DNA from: Petrolisthes cinctipes
Lineage: Eukaryota > Arthropoda > Malacostraca > Decapoda > Porcellanidae
Reading direction: 5' to 3'
Assembly: GCA_033782935.1 (NCBI GenBank)
Contig: JAWQEG010001395.1
Location: 466,501 to 530,500, forward strand
Length of the DNA stretch: 64,000 nucleotides
Below are positions 37,753 to 51,000 of this stretch, piece after piece (position 1 is the first letter of the stretch; every line of letters begins with the position of its first letter). The notes below the pieces were generated by a model, which had not been told where the DNA came from, did not search any database, and saw nothing but the letters and a program-made list of their open reading frames with translations. Both the position numbers and the translations under genes were made by a program.

Positions 37753-37802
37753 GAAAATACTCTAACACTGAGTAGGCATGTACAGATTGCTTCTGGGACC
37801 CC
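37715..37802 (+). repeat. 88-bp half-repeat, second half (h2)
   Basis: Starts AAAATATCGA and runs through the TTTTGAAAATAC dyad to GGGACCCC. The start-to-start distances (37627, 37715, 37803) are exactly 88 bp, so the two halves alternate in register. Confidence 0.85.
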
Positions 37803-37929
37803 AAAATATTGAATTTTCGGGTGTTTTGAGCCTGAATTTGAGATATAAACGGGTACTGAAGATGCATGCACATATCGACTTTTGTGCACCTAAAAGATCG
37901 ATTTTCAGTATGTTTTGAGCATGTATTTT
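37753..37929 (+). repeat. Representative monomer B1 (177 bp)
   Basis: The second unit of a type I trimer. Diagnostic bases are CTCTAACACTGAG, CAGATTGC, GGTACTGAAGATGCATG and TTTTGTGCACCTAAAAG. It is one base longer than A1. Confidence 0.95.
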
Positions 37930-38077
37930 GAAAATACTCTAACACGGAGTAGGCATGTACAGATCGATTCTGGGACCTCTAAATATCGAATTTTCGGGTG
38001 TTTTGGGACTAAATTTGAGATATCGACTTTTTGGCACCTAAAAGATCGATTTTTAGCATGTTTTTAGCCTATATTTT
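37930..38077 (+). repeat. Representative monomer C1 (148 bp, short form)
   Basis: The third unit of a type I trimer. Compared with B, 29 bp are missing between GAGATAT and CGAC, with ATAT microhomology at the junction. This copy has GGGACCTCT where most C1 copies have GGGACCCCT, so it also shows exchange with type II. Confidence 0.93.
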
Positions 38078-41000
38078 GAAAATATTCTAGCACTGTACAG
38101 ATTGCTTCTGGGACCCCAAAATATTGAATTTTCGGGTGTTTTGAGCCTGAATTTGAGATATAAACGGGTACAGAAGATACATGCACATATTGACTTTGGG
38201 CATCTAAAATATCGATTTTCAGCATGTTTTTGGCCTGTATTTTGAAAATACTCTAACACTGAGTAGGCATGTACAGATTGCTTCTGGGACCCCAAAATAT
38301 TGAATTTTCGGGTGTTTTGAGCCTGAATTTGAGATATAAACGGGTACTGAAGATGCATGCACATATCGACTTTTGTGCACCTAAAAGATCGATTTTCAGT
38401 ATGTTTTGAGCATGTATTTTGAAAATACTCTAACACGGAGTAAGCATGTACAGATACCTTCTGGGACCTCTAAATATCGAATTTTCGGGTGTTTTGGGAC
38501 TGAATTTGAGATATCGATTTTTTGGCACCTAAAATGTCGATTTTTAGCATGTTTTTAGCCTATATTTTGAAAATATTCTAGCACTGTGTAGGCATGTACA
38601 GATTGCTTCTGGGACCCCAAAATATTGAATTTTCGGGTGTTTTGAGCCTGAATTTGAGATATAAACGGGTACAGAAGATACATGCACATATTGACTTTGG
38701 GCATCTAAAACATCGATTTTCAGCATGTTTTGGGTCTGTATTTTGAAAATACTCTAACACTGAGTAGGCATGTACAGATTGCTTCTGGGACCCCAAAATA
38801 TTGAATTTTCGGGTGTTTTGAGCCTGAATTTGAGATATAAACGGGTACTGAAGATGCATGCACATATCGACTTTTATGCACCTAAAAGAGCGATTTTCAG
38901 TATGTTTTGAGCATGTATTTTGAAAATACTCTAACACGGAGTAGGCATGTACAGATCGCTTCTGGGACCCCTAAATATCGAATTTTCGGGTGTTTTGGGA
39001 CTGAATATGAGATATCGACTTTTTGGCACCTAAAAGATCGATTTTTAGCATGTTTTTAGCCTATATTTTGAAAATATTCTAGCACTGTACAGATTGCTTC
39101 TGGGACCCCAAAATATTGAATTTTCGGGTGTTTTGAGCCTGAATTTGAGATATAAACGGGTACAGAAGATACATGCACATATTGACTTTGGGCACCAAAA
39201 ATATCGATTTTCAGCATGTTTTTGGCCTGAATTTTGAAAATACTCTAACACGGAGTAGGCATGTACAGATCGCTTCTGGGACCCCAAAATATCGAATTTT
39301 CGGGTGTTTAGGGCCAGAATTTGAGATATAAACGGGTACAGAAGATGCATGCACATATCGACTTTTGGGCACCTAAAAGATCGATTTTCAGTATGTTTTT
39401 GGCCTGTATTTTGAAAATACTCTAACACGGAGTAGGCATGTACAGATACCTTCTGGGACCTCTAAATATCGAATTTTCGGGTGTTTTGGGACTGAATTTG
39501 AGATATCGATTTTTTGGCACCTAAAATGTCGATTTTTAGCATGTTTTTAGCTTATATTTTGAAAATATTCTAGCACTGTGTAGGCATGTACAGATTGCTT
39601 CTGGGACCCCAAAATATTGAATTTTCGGGTGTTTTGAGCCTGAATTTGAGATATAAACGGGTACAGAAGATACATGCACATATTGACTTTGGGCATCTAA
39701 AATATCGATTTTCAGCATGTTTTGGGCCTGTATTTTGAAAATACTCTAACACTGAGTAGGCATGTACAGATTGCTTCTGGGACCTCAAAATATTGAATTT
39801 TCGGGTGTTTTGAGCCTGAATTTGAGATATAAACGGGTACTGAAGATGCATGCACATATCGACTTTTGTGCACCTAAAAGATCGACTTTCAGTATGTTTT
39901 GAGCATGTATTTTGAAAATATTCTAACACGGAGTAGGCATGTACAGATACCTTCTGGGACCTCTAAATATCGAATTTTCGGGTGTTTTGGGACTGAATTT
40001 GAGATATCGATTTTTTGGCACCTAAAATGTCGATTTTTAGCATGTTTTTAGCCTATATTTTGAAAATATTCTAGCACTGTGTAGGCATGTACAGATTGCT
40101 TCTGGGACCCCAAAATATTGAATTTTCGGGTGTTTTGAGCCTGAATTTGAGATATAAACGGGTACAGAAGATACATGCACATATTGACTTTTAGCATCAA
40201 AAATATCGATTTTCAGCATGTTTTGGGCCTGTATTTTGAAAATACTCTAATACTGAGTAGGCATGTACAGATTGCTTCTGGGACCCCAAAATATTGAATT
40301 TTCGGGTGTTTTGAGCCTGAATTTGAGATATAAACGGGTACTGAAGATGCATGCACATATCGAATTTTGTGCACCTAAAAGATCGATTTTCAGTATGTTT
40401 TGAGCATGTATTTTGAAAATACTCTAACACTGAGTAGGCATGTACAGATTGCTTCTGGGACCCCAAAATATTGAATTTTCGGGTGTTTTGAGCCTGAATT
40501 TGAGATATAAACGGGTACTGAAGATGCATGCACATATCGACTTTTGTGCACCTAAAAGATCGACTTTCAGTATGTTTTGAGCATGTATTTTGAAAATATT
40601 CTAACACGGAGTAGGCATGTACAGATACCTTCTGGGACCTCTAAATTTCGAATTTTCGGGTGTTTTGGGACTGAATTTGAGATATCGATTTTTTGGCACC
40701 TAAAATGTCGATTTTTAGCATGTTTTTAGCCTATATTTTGAAAATATTCTAGCACTGTGTAGGCATGTACAGATTGCTTCTGGGACCCCAAAATATTGAA
40801 TTTTCGGGTGTTTTTGAGCCTGAATTTGAGATATAAACGGGTACAGAAGATACATGCACATATTGACTTTGGGCATCTAAAATATCGATTTTCAGCATGT
40901 TTTGGGCCTGTATTTTGAAAATACTCTAACACTGAGTAGACATGTACAGATTGCTTCTGGGACCCCAAAATATTGAATTTTCGGGTATTTTGAGCCTGAA

Positions 41001-43209
41001 TTTGAGATATAAATGGGTACTGAAGATGCATGCACATATCGACTTTTGTGCACCTAAAAGATCGATTTTCAGTATGTTTTGAGCATGTATTTTGAAAATA
41101 CTCTAACACGGAGTAGGCATGTACAGATCGCTTCTGGGACCCCTAAATATCGAATTTTCGGGTGTTTTGGGACTGAATTTGAGATATCGACTTTTTGGCA
41201 CCTAAAAGATCGATTTTTAGCATGTTTTTAGCCTATATTTTGAAAATATTCTAGCACTGTACAGATTGCTTCTGGGACCCCAAAATATTGAATTTTCGGG
41301 TGTTTTGAGCCTGAATTTGAGATATAAACGTGTACAGAAGATACATGCACATATTGACTTTGGGCACCAAAAATATCGATTTTCAGCATGTTTTGGGCCT
41401 GAATTTTAAAAATACTCTAACACGGAGTAGGCATGTACAGATCGCTTCTGTGACCCCAAAATATCGAATTTTCGGGTGTTTAGGGCCAGAATTTGAGATA
41501 TAAACGGGTACAGAAGATGCATGCACATATCGACTTTTGTGCACCTAAAAGATCGATTTTCAGTATGTTTTTGGCCTGTATTTTGAAAATACTCTAACAC
41601 TGTGTAGGCATGTACAGATCGCTTCTGGGACCCCTAAATATCGAATTTTCGGGTGTTTTGAGCCTGAATTTGAGATATAAACGGGTACTGAAGATGCATG
41701 CACATATCGACTTTTGTGCACCTAAAAGATCGATTTTCAGTATGTTTTGAGCATGTATTTTGAAAATACTCTAACACGGAGTAGGCATGTACAGATCGCT
41801 TCTGGGACCCCTAAATATCGAATTTTCGGGTGTTTTGAGCCTGAATTTGAAATATAAACAGGTACAGAAGATACATGCACATATTGACTTTGGGCACCAA
41901 AAATATCGATTTTCAGCATGGTTTGGGCCTGAATTTTGAAAATACTCTAACACGGAGTAGGCATGTACAGATCGCTTCTGGGACCCCAAAATATTGAATT
42001 TTCGGGTGTTTTGAGCCTGAATTTGAGATATAAACGGGTACTGAAGATGCATGCACATATCGACTTTTGTGCACCTAAAAGATCGATTTTCAGTATGTTT
42101 TGAGCATGTATTTTGAAAATACTCTAACACGGAGTAGGCATGTACAGATCGCTTCTGGGACCCCTAAATATCGAATTTTCGGGTGTTTTGGGACTGAATT
42201 TGAGATATCGACTTTTTGGCACCTAAAAGATCGATTTTTAGCATGTTTTTTGCTTATATTTTGAAAATATTCTAGCACTGAGTAGGCATGTACAGATTGC
42301 TTCTGGGACCCCAAAATATTGAATTTTCGGGTGTTTTGAGCCTGAATTTGAGATATAAACGGGTACAGAAGATACATGCACATATTGACTTTGGGCACCA
42401 AAAATATCGATTTTCAGCATGTTTTGGGCCTGAATTTTGAAAATATTCTAACACGGAGTAGTCATGTACAGATCGCTTCTGGGACCCCAAAATATCGAAT
42501 TTTAGGGTGTTTAGGGCCAGAATTTGAGATATAAACGGGTACAGAAGATGCATGCACATATCGACTTTTGGGCACCTAAAAGATCGATTTTCAGTATGTT
42601 TTTGGCCTGTATTTTGAAAATACTCTAACACGGAGTAGGCATGTACAGATTCCTTCTGGTACCTCTAAATATCGAATTTTCGGGTGTTTTGGGACTGAAT
42701 TTGAGATATCGATTTTTTAGCACCTAAAATGTCGATTTTCAGCATGTTTTGGGCCTGTATCTTGAAAATACTCTAACACTGAGTAGGCATGTACAGATTG
42801 CTTCTGGGACCCCAAAATATTGAATTTTCGGGTGTTTTGAGCCTGAATTTGAGATATAAACGGGTACTGAAGATGCATGCACATATCGACTTTTGTGCAC
42901 CTAAAAGATCGATTTTCAGTATGTTTTGAGCATGTATTTTGAAAATACTCTAACACGGAGTAGGCATGTACAGATCGCTTCTGGGACCCCTAAATATCGA
43001 ATTTTCGGGTGTTTTGGGACTGAATTTGAGATATCGACTTTTTGGCACCTAAAAGATCGATTTTTAGCATGTTTTTAGCCTATATTTTGAAAATATTCTA
43101 GCACTGTGTAGGCATGTACAGATTGCTTCTGGAACCCCAAAATATTGAATTTTCGGGTGTTTTGAGCCTGAATTTGAGATATAAACGGGTACAGAAGATA
43201 CATGCACAT

Positions 43210-46200
43210 ATTGACTTTGGGCACCTAAAATATCGATTTTCAGCATGTTTTGGGCCTGTATTTTGAAAATACTCTAACACTGAGTAGGCATGTACAGATT
43301 GCTTCTGGGACCCCAAAATATTGAATTTTCGGGTGTTTTGAGCCTGAATTTGAGATATAAACGGGTACTGAAGATGCATGCACATATCGACTTTTGTGCA
43401 CCTAAAAGATCGATTTTCAGTATGTTTTGAGCATGTATTTTGAAAATACTCTAACACGGAGTAGGCATGTACAGATCGCTTCTGGGACCCCTAAATATCG
43501 AATTTTCGGGTGTTTTGGGACTGAATTTGAGATATCGACTATTTGGCACCTAAAAGATCGATTTTTAGCATGTTTTTAGCCTATATTTTGAAAATATTCT
43601 AGCACTGTACAGATTGCTAATGGGACCCCAAAATATTGAATTTTCGGGTGTTTTGAGCCTGAATTTGAGATATAAACGGGTACAGAAGATACATGCACAT
43701 ATTGACTTTGGGCACCAAAAATATCGATTTTCAGCATGTTTTGGGCCTGAATTTTGAAAATACTCTAACACGGAGTAGGCATGTACAGATCGCTTCTGGG
43801 ACCCCAAAATATCGAATTTTAGGGTGTTTAGGGCCAGAATTTGAGATATAAACGGGTACAGAAGATGCATGCACATATCGACTTTTGGGCACCTAAAAGA
43901 TCGATTTTCAGTATGTTTTTGGCCTGTATTTTGAAAATACTCTAACACGGAGTAGGCATGTACAGATTCCTTCTGGGACCTCTAAATATCGAATTTTCGG
44001 GTGTTTTGGGACTGAATTTGAGATATCGATTTTTTAGCACCTAAAATGTCGATTTTCAGCATGTTTTGGGCCTGTAACTTGAAAATACTCTAACACTGAG
44101 TAGGCATGTACAGATTGCTTCTGGGACCCCAAAATATTGAATTTTCGGGTGTTTTGAGCCTGAATTTGAGATATAAACGGGTACTGAAGATGCATGCACA
44201 TATCGACTTTTGTGCACCTAAAAGATCGATTTTCAGTATGTTTTGAGCATGTATTTTGAAAATACTCTAACACGGAGTAGGCATGTACAGATCGCTTCTG
44301 GGACCCCTAAATATCGAATTTTCGGGTGTTTTGGGACTGAATTTGAGATATCGACTTTTTGGCACCTAAAAGATCGATTTTTAGCATGTTTTTAGCCTAT
44401 ATTTTGAAAATATTCTAGCACTGTGTAGGCATGTACAGATTGCTTCTGGAACCCCAAAATATTGAATTTTCGGGTGTTTTGAGCCTGAATTTGAGATGTA
44501 AACGGGTACTGAAGATGCATGCACATATCGACTTTTGTGCACCTAAAAGATCGATTTTCAGTATGTTTTGAGCATGTATTTTGAAAATACTCTAACACGG
44601 AGTAGGCATGTACAGATCGCTTCTGGGACCCCTAAATATCGAATTTTCGGGTGTTTTGGGACTGAATTTGAGATATCGACTATTTGGCACCTAAAAGATC
44701 GATTTTTAGCATGTTTTTAGCCTATATTTTGAAAATATTCTAGCACTGTACAGATTGCTAATGGGACCCCAAAATATTGAATTTTCGGGTGTTTTGAGCC
44801 TGAATTTGAGATATAAACGGGTACAGAAGATACATGCACATATTGACTTTGGGCACCAAAAATATCGATTTTCAGCATGTTTCGGACCTGAATATTGAAA
44901 ATACTCTAACACGGAGTAGGCATGTACAGATCGCTTCTGGGACCCCAAAATATCGAATTTTCGGGTGTTTAGGGCCAGAATTTGAGATATAAACGGGTAC
45001 AGAAGATGCATGCACATATCGACTTTTGGGCACCTAAAAGATCGATTTTCAGTATGTTTTTGGCCTGTATTTTGAAAATACTCTAACACGGAGTAGGCAT
45101 GTACAGATACCTTCTGGGACCTCTAAATATCGAATTTTCGGGTGTTTTGGGACTGAATTTGAGATATCGATTTTTTGGCACCTAAAATGTCGATTTTTAG
45201 CATGTTTTTAGCCTATATTTTGAAAATATTCTAGCACTGTGTAGGCATGTACAGATTGCTTCTGGGACCCCAAAATATTGAATTTTCGGGTGTTTTGAGC
45301 CTGAATTTGAGATATAAACGGGTACAGAAGATACATGCACATATTGACTTTGGGCATCTAAAATATCGATTTTCAGCATGTTTTGGGCCTGTATTTTGAA
45401 AATACTCTAACACTGAGTAGGCATGTACAGATTGCTTCTGGGACCCCAAAATATTGAATTTTCGGGTGTTTTGAGCCTGAATTTGAGATATAAACGGGTA
45501 CTGAAGATGCATGCACATATCGACTTTTGTGCACCTAAAAGATCGATTTTCAGTATGTTTTGAGCATGTATTTTGAAAATACTCTAACACGGAGTAGGCA
45601 TGTACAGATCGCTTCTGGGACCCCTAAATATCGAATTTTCGGGTGTTTTGTGACTGAATTTGAGATATCGATTTTTTGGCACCTAAAATGTCGATTTTTA
45701 GCATGTTTTTAGCCTATTATTTGAAAATATTCTAGCACTGTGTAGGAATGTACAGATTGCTTCTGGGACCCCAAAATATTGAATTTTCGGGTGTTTTGAG
45801 CCTGATTTTGAGATATAAACGGGTACAGAAGATACATGCACATATTGACTTTGGGCATCTAAAATATCGATTTTCAGTATGTTTTGGGCCTGTATTTTGA
45901 AAATACTCTAACACTGAGTAGGCATGTACAGATTGCTTCTGGGACCCCAAAATATTGAATTTTCGGGTGTTTTGAGCCTGAATTTGAGATATAAACGGGT
46001 ACTGAAGATGCATGCACATATCGACTTTTGTGCACCTAAAAGATCGATTTTCAGTATGTTTTGAGCATGTATTTTGAAAATACTCTAACACGGAGTAGGC
46101 ATGTACAGATCGCTTCTGGGACCCCTAAATATCGAATTTTCGGGTGTTTTGGGACTGAATCTGAGATATCGACTTTTTGGCACCTAAAAGATCGATTTTT

Positions 46201-48020
46201 AGCATGTTTTTAGCCTATATTTTGAAAATATTCTAGCACTGAGTAGGCATGTACAGATTGCTTCTGGGACCCCAAAATATTGAATTTTCGGTTGTTTTGA
46301 GCCTGAATTTGAGATATAAACGGGTACAGAGGATACATGCACATATTGACTTTAGGCAACAAAAATATCGATTTTCAGCATGTTTTGGGCCTGAATTTTG
46401 AAAATACTCTAACACGGAGTAGGCATGTACAGATCGCTTCTGGGACCCCAAAATATCGAATTTTCGGGTGTTTTGAGCCTGAATTTGAGATATAAACGGG
46501 TACTGAAGATGCATGCACATATCGACTTTTGTGCACCTAAAAGATCGATTTTCAGAATGTTTTGGGCCTGAGTTTTGAAAATACTCTAACACGGAGTAGG
46601 CATGTACAAATCGCTTCTGGGACCCCAAAATATTGAATTTTCGGGTGTTTAGGGCCAGAATTTGAGATATAAACGGGTACAGAAGATGTATTCACATATC
46701 GACTTTTGGGCACCTAAAAGATCGATTTTCAGTATGTTTTTGGCCTGTATTTTGAAAATACTCTAACACGGAGTAGACATGTACAGATACCTTCTGGGAC
46801 CTGTAAATATCGAATTTTCGGGTGTTTTGGGACTGAATTTGAGATATCGATTTTTTGGCACCTAAAATGTCGATTGTTAGCATGTTTTTAGCCTATATTT
46901 TGAAAATATTCTAGCACTGTGTAGGCATGTACAGATTGCTTCTGGGACCCCAAAATATTGAATTTTCGGGTGTTTTGAGCCTGAATTTGAGATATAAACG
47001 GGTACAGAAGATACATGCACATATTGACTTTGGGCATCTAAAATATCGATTTTCAGCATGTTTTGGGCCTGTATTTTGAAAATACTCTAACACTGAGTAG
47101 GCATGTACAGATTGCTTCTGGGACCCCAAAATATTGAATTTTCGGGTGTTTTGAGCCTGAATTTGAGATATAAACGGGTACTGAAGATGCATGCACATAT
47201 CGACTTTTGTGCACCTAAAAGATCGATTTTCAATATGTTTTGAGCATGTATTTTGAAAATACTCTAACACGGAGTAGGCATGTACAGATCGCTTCTGGGA
47301 CCCCTAAATATCGAATTTTCGGATGTTTTGGGACTGAATTTGAGATATCGACTTTTTGGCACCTAAAATATCGATTTTCAGCATGTTTTTAGCCTATATT
47401 TTGAAAATATTCTAGCACTGAGTAGGCATGTACAGATTGCTTCTGGGACCCCAAAATATTGAATTTTCGGGTGTTTTGAGCCTGAATTTGAGATATAAAC
47501 GGGTACAGAAGATACATGCACATATTGACTTTGGGCACCAAAAATATCGATTTTCAGCATGTTTTGGGCCTGAATTTTGAAAATACTCTAACACTGAGTA
47601 GGCATGTACAGATCGCTTCTGGGACCCCAAAATATCGAATTCTCGGGTGATTAGGGCCAGAATTTGAGATATAAACAGGTACAGAAGATGCATGCACATA
47701 TCGACTTTTGGGCACCTAAAAGATCGATTTTCAGTATGTTTTTGGCCTGTATTTTGAAAATACTCTAACACGGAGTAGGCATGTACAGATACCTTCTGGG
47801 ACCTCTAAATATCGAATTTTCGGGTGTTTTGGGACTGAATTTGAAATATCGATTTCTTGGCACCTAAAATGTCGATTTTTAGCATGTTTTTAGCCTATAT
47901 TGTGAAAATATTCTAGCACTGTGTAGGCATGTACAGATTGCTTCTGGGATCCCAAAATATTGAATTTTCGGGTGTTTTGAGCCTGAATTTGAGATATAAA
48001 CGGGTACAGAAGATACATGC
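43210..48020 (+). repeat. 4,815-bp tandem duplication, copy 1
   Basis: Eleven or more landmarks pair with the next block at exactly 4815 bp, for example 43565/48380, 44034/48849, 44706/49521, 45732/50547, 46233/51048, 46692/51507 and 47378/52193. Rare variants such as TGCTAATGGG, GCCTATTATTTGAAAAT, TCGGTTGTTTTG and GATGTATTCAC recur in both. Confidence 0.94.
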
Positions 48021-51000
48021 ACATATTGACTTTGGGCACCTAAAATATCGATTTTCAGCATGTTTTGGGCCTGTATTTTGAAAATACTCTAACACTGAGT
48101 AGGCATGTACAGATTGCTTCTGGGACCCCAAAATATTGAATTTTCGGGTGTTTTGAGCCTGAATTTGAGATATAAACGGGTACTGAAGATGCATGCACAT
48201 ATCGACTTTTGTGCACCTAAAAGATCGATTTTCAGTATGTTTTGAGCATGTATTTTGAAAATACTCTAACACGGAGTAGGCATGTACAGATCGCTTCTGG
48301 GACCCCTAAATATCGAATTTTCGGGTGTTTTGGGACTGAATTTGAGATATCGACTATTTGGCACCTAAAAGATCGATTTTTAGCATGTTTTTAGCCTATA
48401 TTTTGAAAATATTCTAGCACTGTACAGATTGCTAATGGGACCCCAAAATATTGAATTTTCGGGTGTTTTGAGCCTGAATTTGAGATATAAACGGGTACAG
48501 AAGATACATGCACATATTGACTTTGGGCACCAAAAATATCGATTTTCAGCATGTTTTGGGCCTGAATTTTGAAAATACTCTAACACGGAGTAGGCATGTA
48601 CAGATCGCTTCTGGGACCCCAAAATATCGAATTTTAGGGTGTTTAGGGCCAGAATTTGAGATATAAACGGGTACAGAAGATGCATGCACATATCGACTTT
48701 TGGGCACCTAAAAGATCGATTTTCAGTATGTTTTTGGCCTGTATTTTGAAAATACTCTAACACGGAGTAGGCATGTACAGATTCCTTCTGGGACCTCTAA
48801 ATATCGAATTTTCGGGTGTTTTGGGACTGAATTTGAGATATCGATTTTTTAGCACCTAAAATGTCGATTTTCAGCATGTTTTGGGCCTGTAACTTGAAAA
48901 TACTCTAACACTGAGTAGGCATGTACAGATTGCTTCTGGGACCCCAAAATATTGAATTTTCGGGTGTTTTGAGCCTGAATTTGAGATATAAACGGGTACT
49001 GAAGATGCATGCACATATCGACTTTTGTGCACCTAAAAGATCGATTTTCAGTATGTTTTGAGCATGTATTTTGAAAATACTCTAACACGGAGTAGGCATG
49101 TACAGATCGCTTCTGGGACCCCTAAATATCGAATTTTCGGGTGTTTTGGGACTGAATTTGAGATATCGACTTTTTGGCACCTAAAAGATCGATTTTTAGC
49201 ATGTTTTTAGCCTATATTTTGAAAATATTCTAGCACTGTGTAGGCATGTACAGATTGCTTCTGGAACCCCAAAATATTGAATTTTCGGGTGTTTTGAGCC
49301 TGAATTTGAGATGTAAACGGGTACTGAAGATGCATGCACATATCGACTTTTGTGCACCTAAAAGATCGATTTTCAGTATGTTTTGAGCATGTATTTTGAA
49401 AATACTCTAACACGGAGTAGGCATGTACAGATCGCTTCTGGGACCCCTAAATATCGAATTTTCGGGTGTTTTGGGACTGAATTTGAGATATCGACTATTT
49501 GGCACCTAAAAGATCGATTTTTAGCATGTTTTTAGCCTATATTTTGAAAATATTCTAGCACTGTACAGATTGCTAATGGGACCCCAAAATATTGAATTTT
49601 CGGGTGTTTTGAGCCTGAATTTGAGATATAAACGGGTACAGAAGATACATGCACATATTGACTTTGGGCACCAAAAATATCGATTTTCAGCATGTTTCGG
49701 ACCTGAATATTGAAAATACTCTAACACGGAGTAGGCATGTACAGATCGCTTCTGGGACCCCAAAATATCGAATTTTCGGGTGTTTAGGGCCAGAATTTGA
49801 GATATAAACGGGTACAGAAGATGCATGCACATATCGACTTTTGGGCACCTAAAAGATCGATTTTCAGTATGTTTTTGGCCTGTATTTTGAAAATACTCTA
49901 ACACGGAGTAGGCATGTACAGATACCTTCTGGGACCTCTAAATATCGAATTTTCGGGTGTTTTGGGACTGAATTTGAGATATCGATTTTTTGGCACCTAA
50001 AATGTCGATTTTTAGCATGTTTTTAGCCTATATTTTGAAAATATTCTAGCACTGTGTAGGCATGTACAGATTGCTTCTGGGACCCCAAAATATTGAATTT
50101 TCGGGTGTTTTGAGCCTGAATTTGAGATATAAACGGGTACAGAAGATACATGCACATATTGACTTTGGGCATCTAAAATATCGATTTTCAGCATGTTTTG
50201 GGCCTGTATTTTGAAAATACTCTAACACTGAGTAGGCATGTACAGATTGCTTCTGGGACCCCAAAATATTGAATTTTCGGGTGTTTTGAGCCTGAATTTG
50301 AGATATAAACGGGTACTGAAGATGCATGCACATATCGACTTTTGTGCACCTAAAAGATCGATTTTCAGTATGTTTTGAGCATGTATTTTGAAAATACTCT
50401 AACACGGAGTAGGCATGTACAGATCGCTTCTGGGACCCCTAAATATCGAATTTTCGGGTGTTTTGCGACTGAATTTGAGATATCGATTTTTTGGCACCTA
50501 AAATGTCGATTTTTAGCATGTTTTTAGCCTATTATTTGAAAATATTCTAGCACTGTGTAGGAATGTACAGATTGCTTCTGGGACCCCAAAATATTGAATT
50601 TTCGGGTGTTTTGAGCCTGATTTTGAGATATAAACGGGTACAGAAGATACATGCACATATTGACTTTGGGCATCTAAAATATCGATTTTCAGTATGTTTT
50701 GGGCCTGTATTTTGAAAATACTCTAACACTGAGTAGGCATGTACAGATTGCTTCTGGGACCCCAAAATATTGAATTTTCGGGTGTTTTGAGCCTGAATTT
50801 GAGATATAAACGGGTACTGAAGATGCATGCACATATCGACTTTTGTGCACCTAAAAGATCGATTTTCAGTATGTTTTGAGCATGTATTTTGAAAATACTC
50901 TAACACGGAGTAGGCATGTACAGATCGCTTCTGGGACCCCTAAATATCGAATTTTCGGGTGTTTTGGGACTGAATCTGAGATATCGACTTTTTGGCACCT

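Larger units (their letters stand above)
36531..43200 (+). repeat. Satellite, mixed 501/491-bp trimers with irregular stretches
   Basis: Trimers alternate between full and 10-bp-deleted A monomers (37552, 38053, 38544, 39045, 39536). Two B1 monomers stand side by side near 40238 and 40415, and five long monomers in a row without a short C occupy 41242-42114. No non-satellite sequence is present. Confidence 0.9.
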
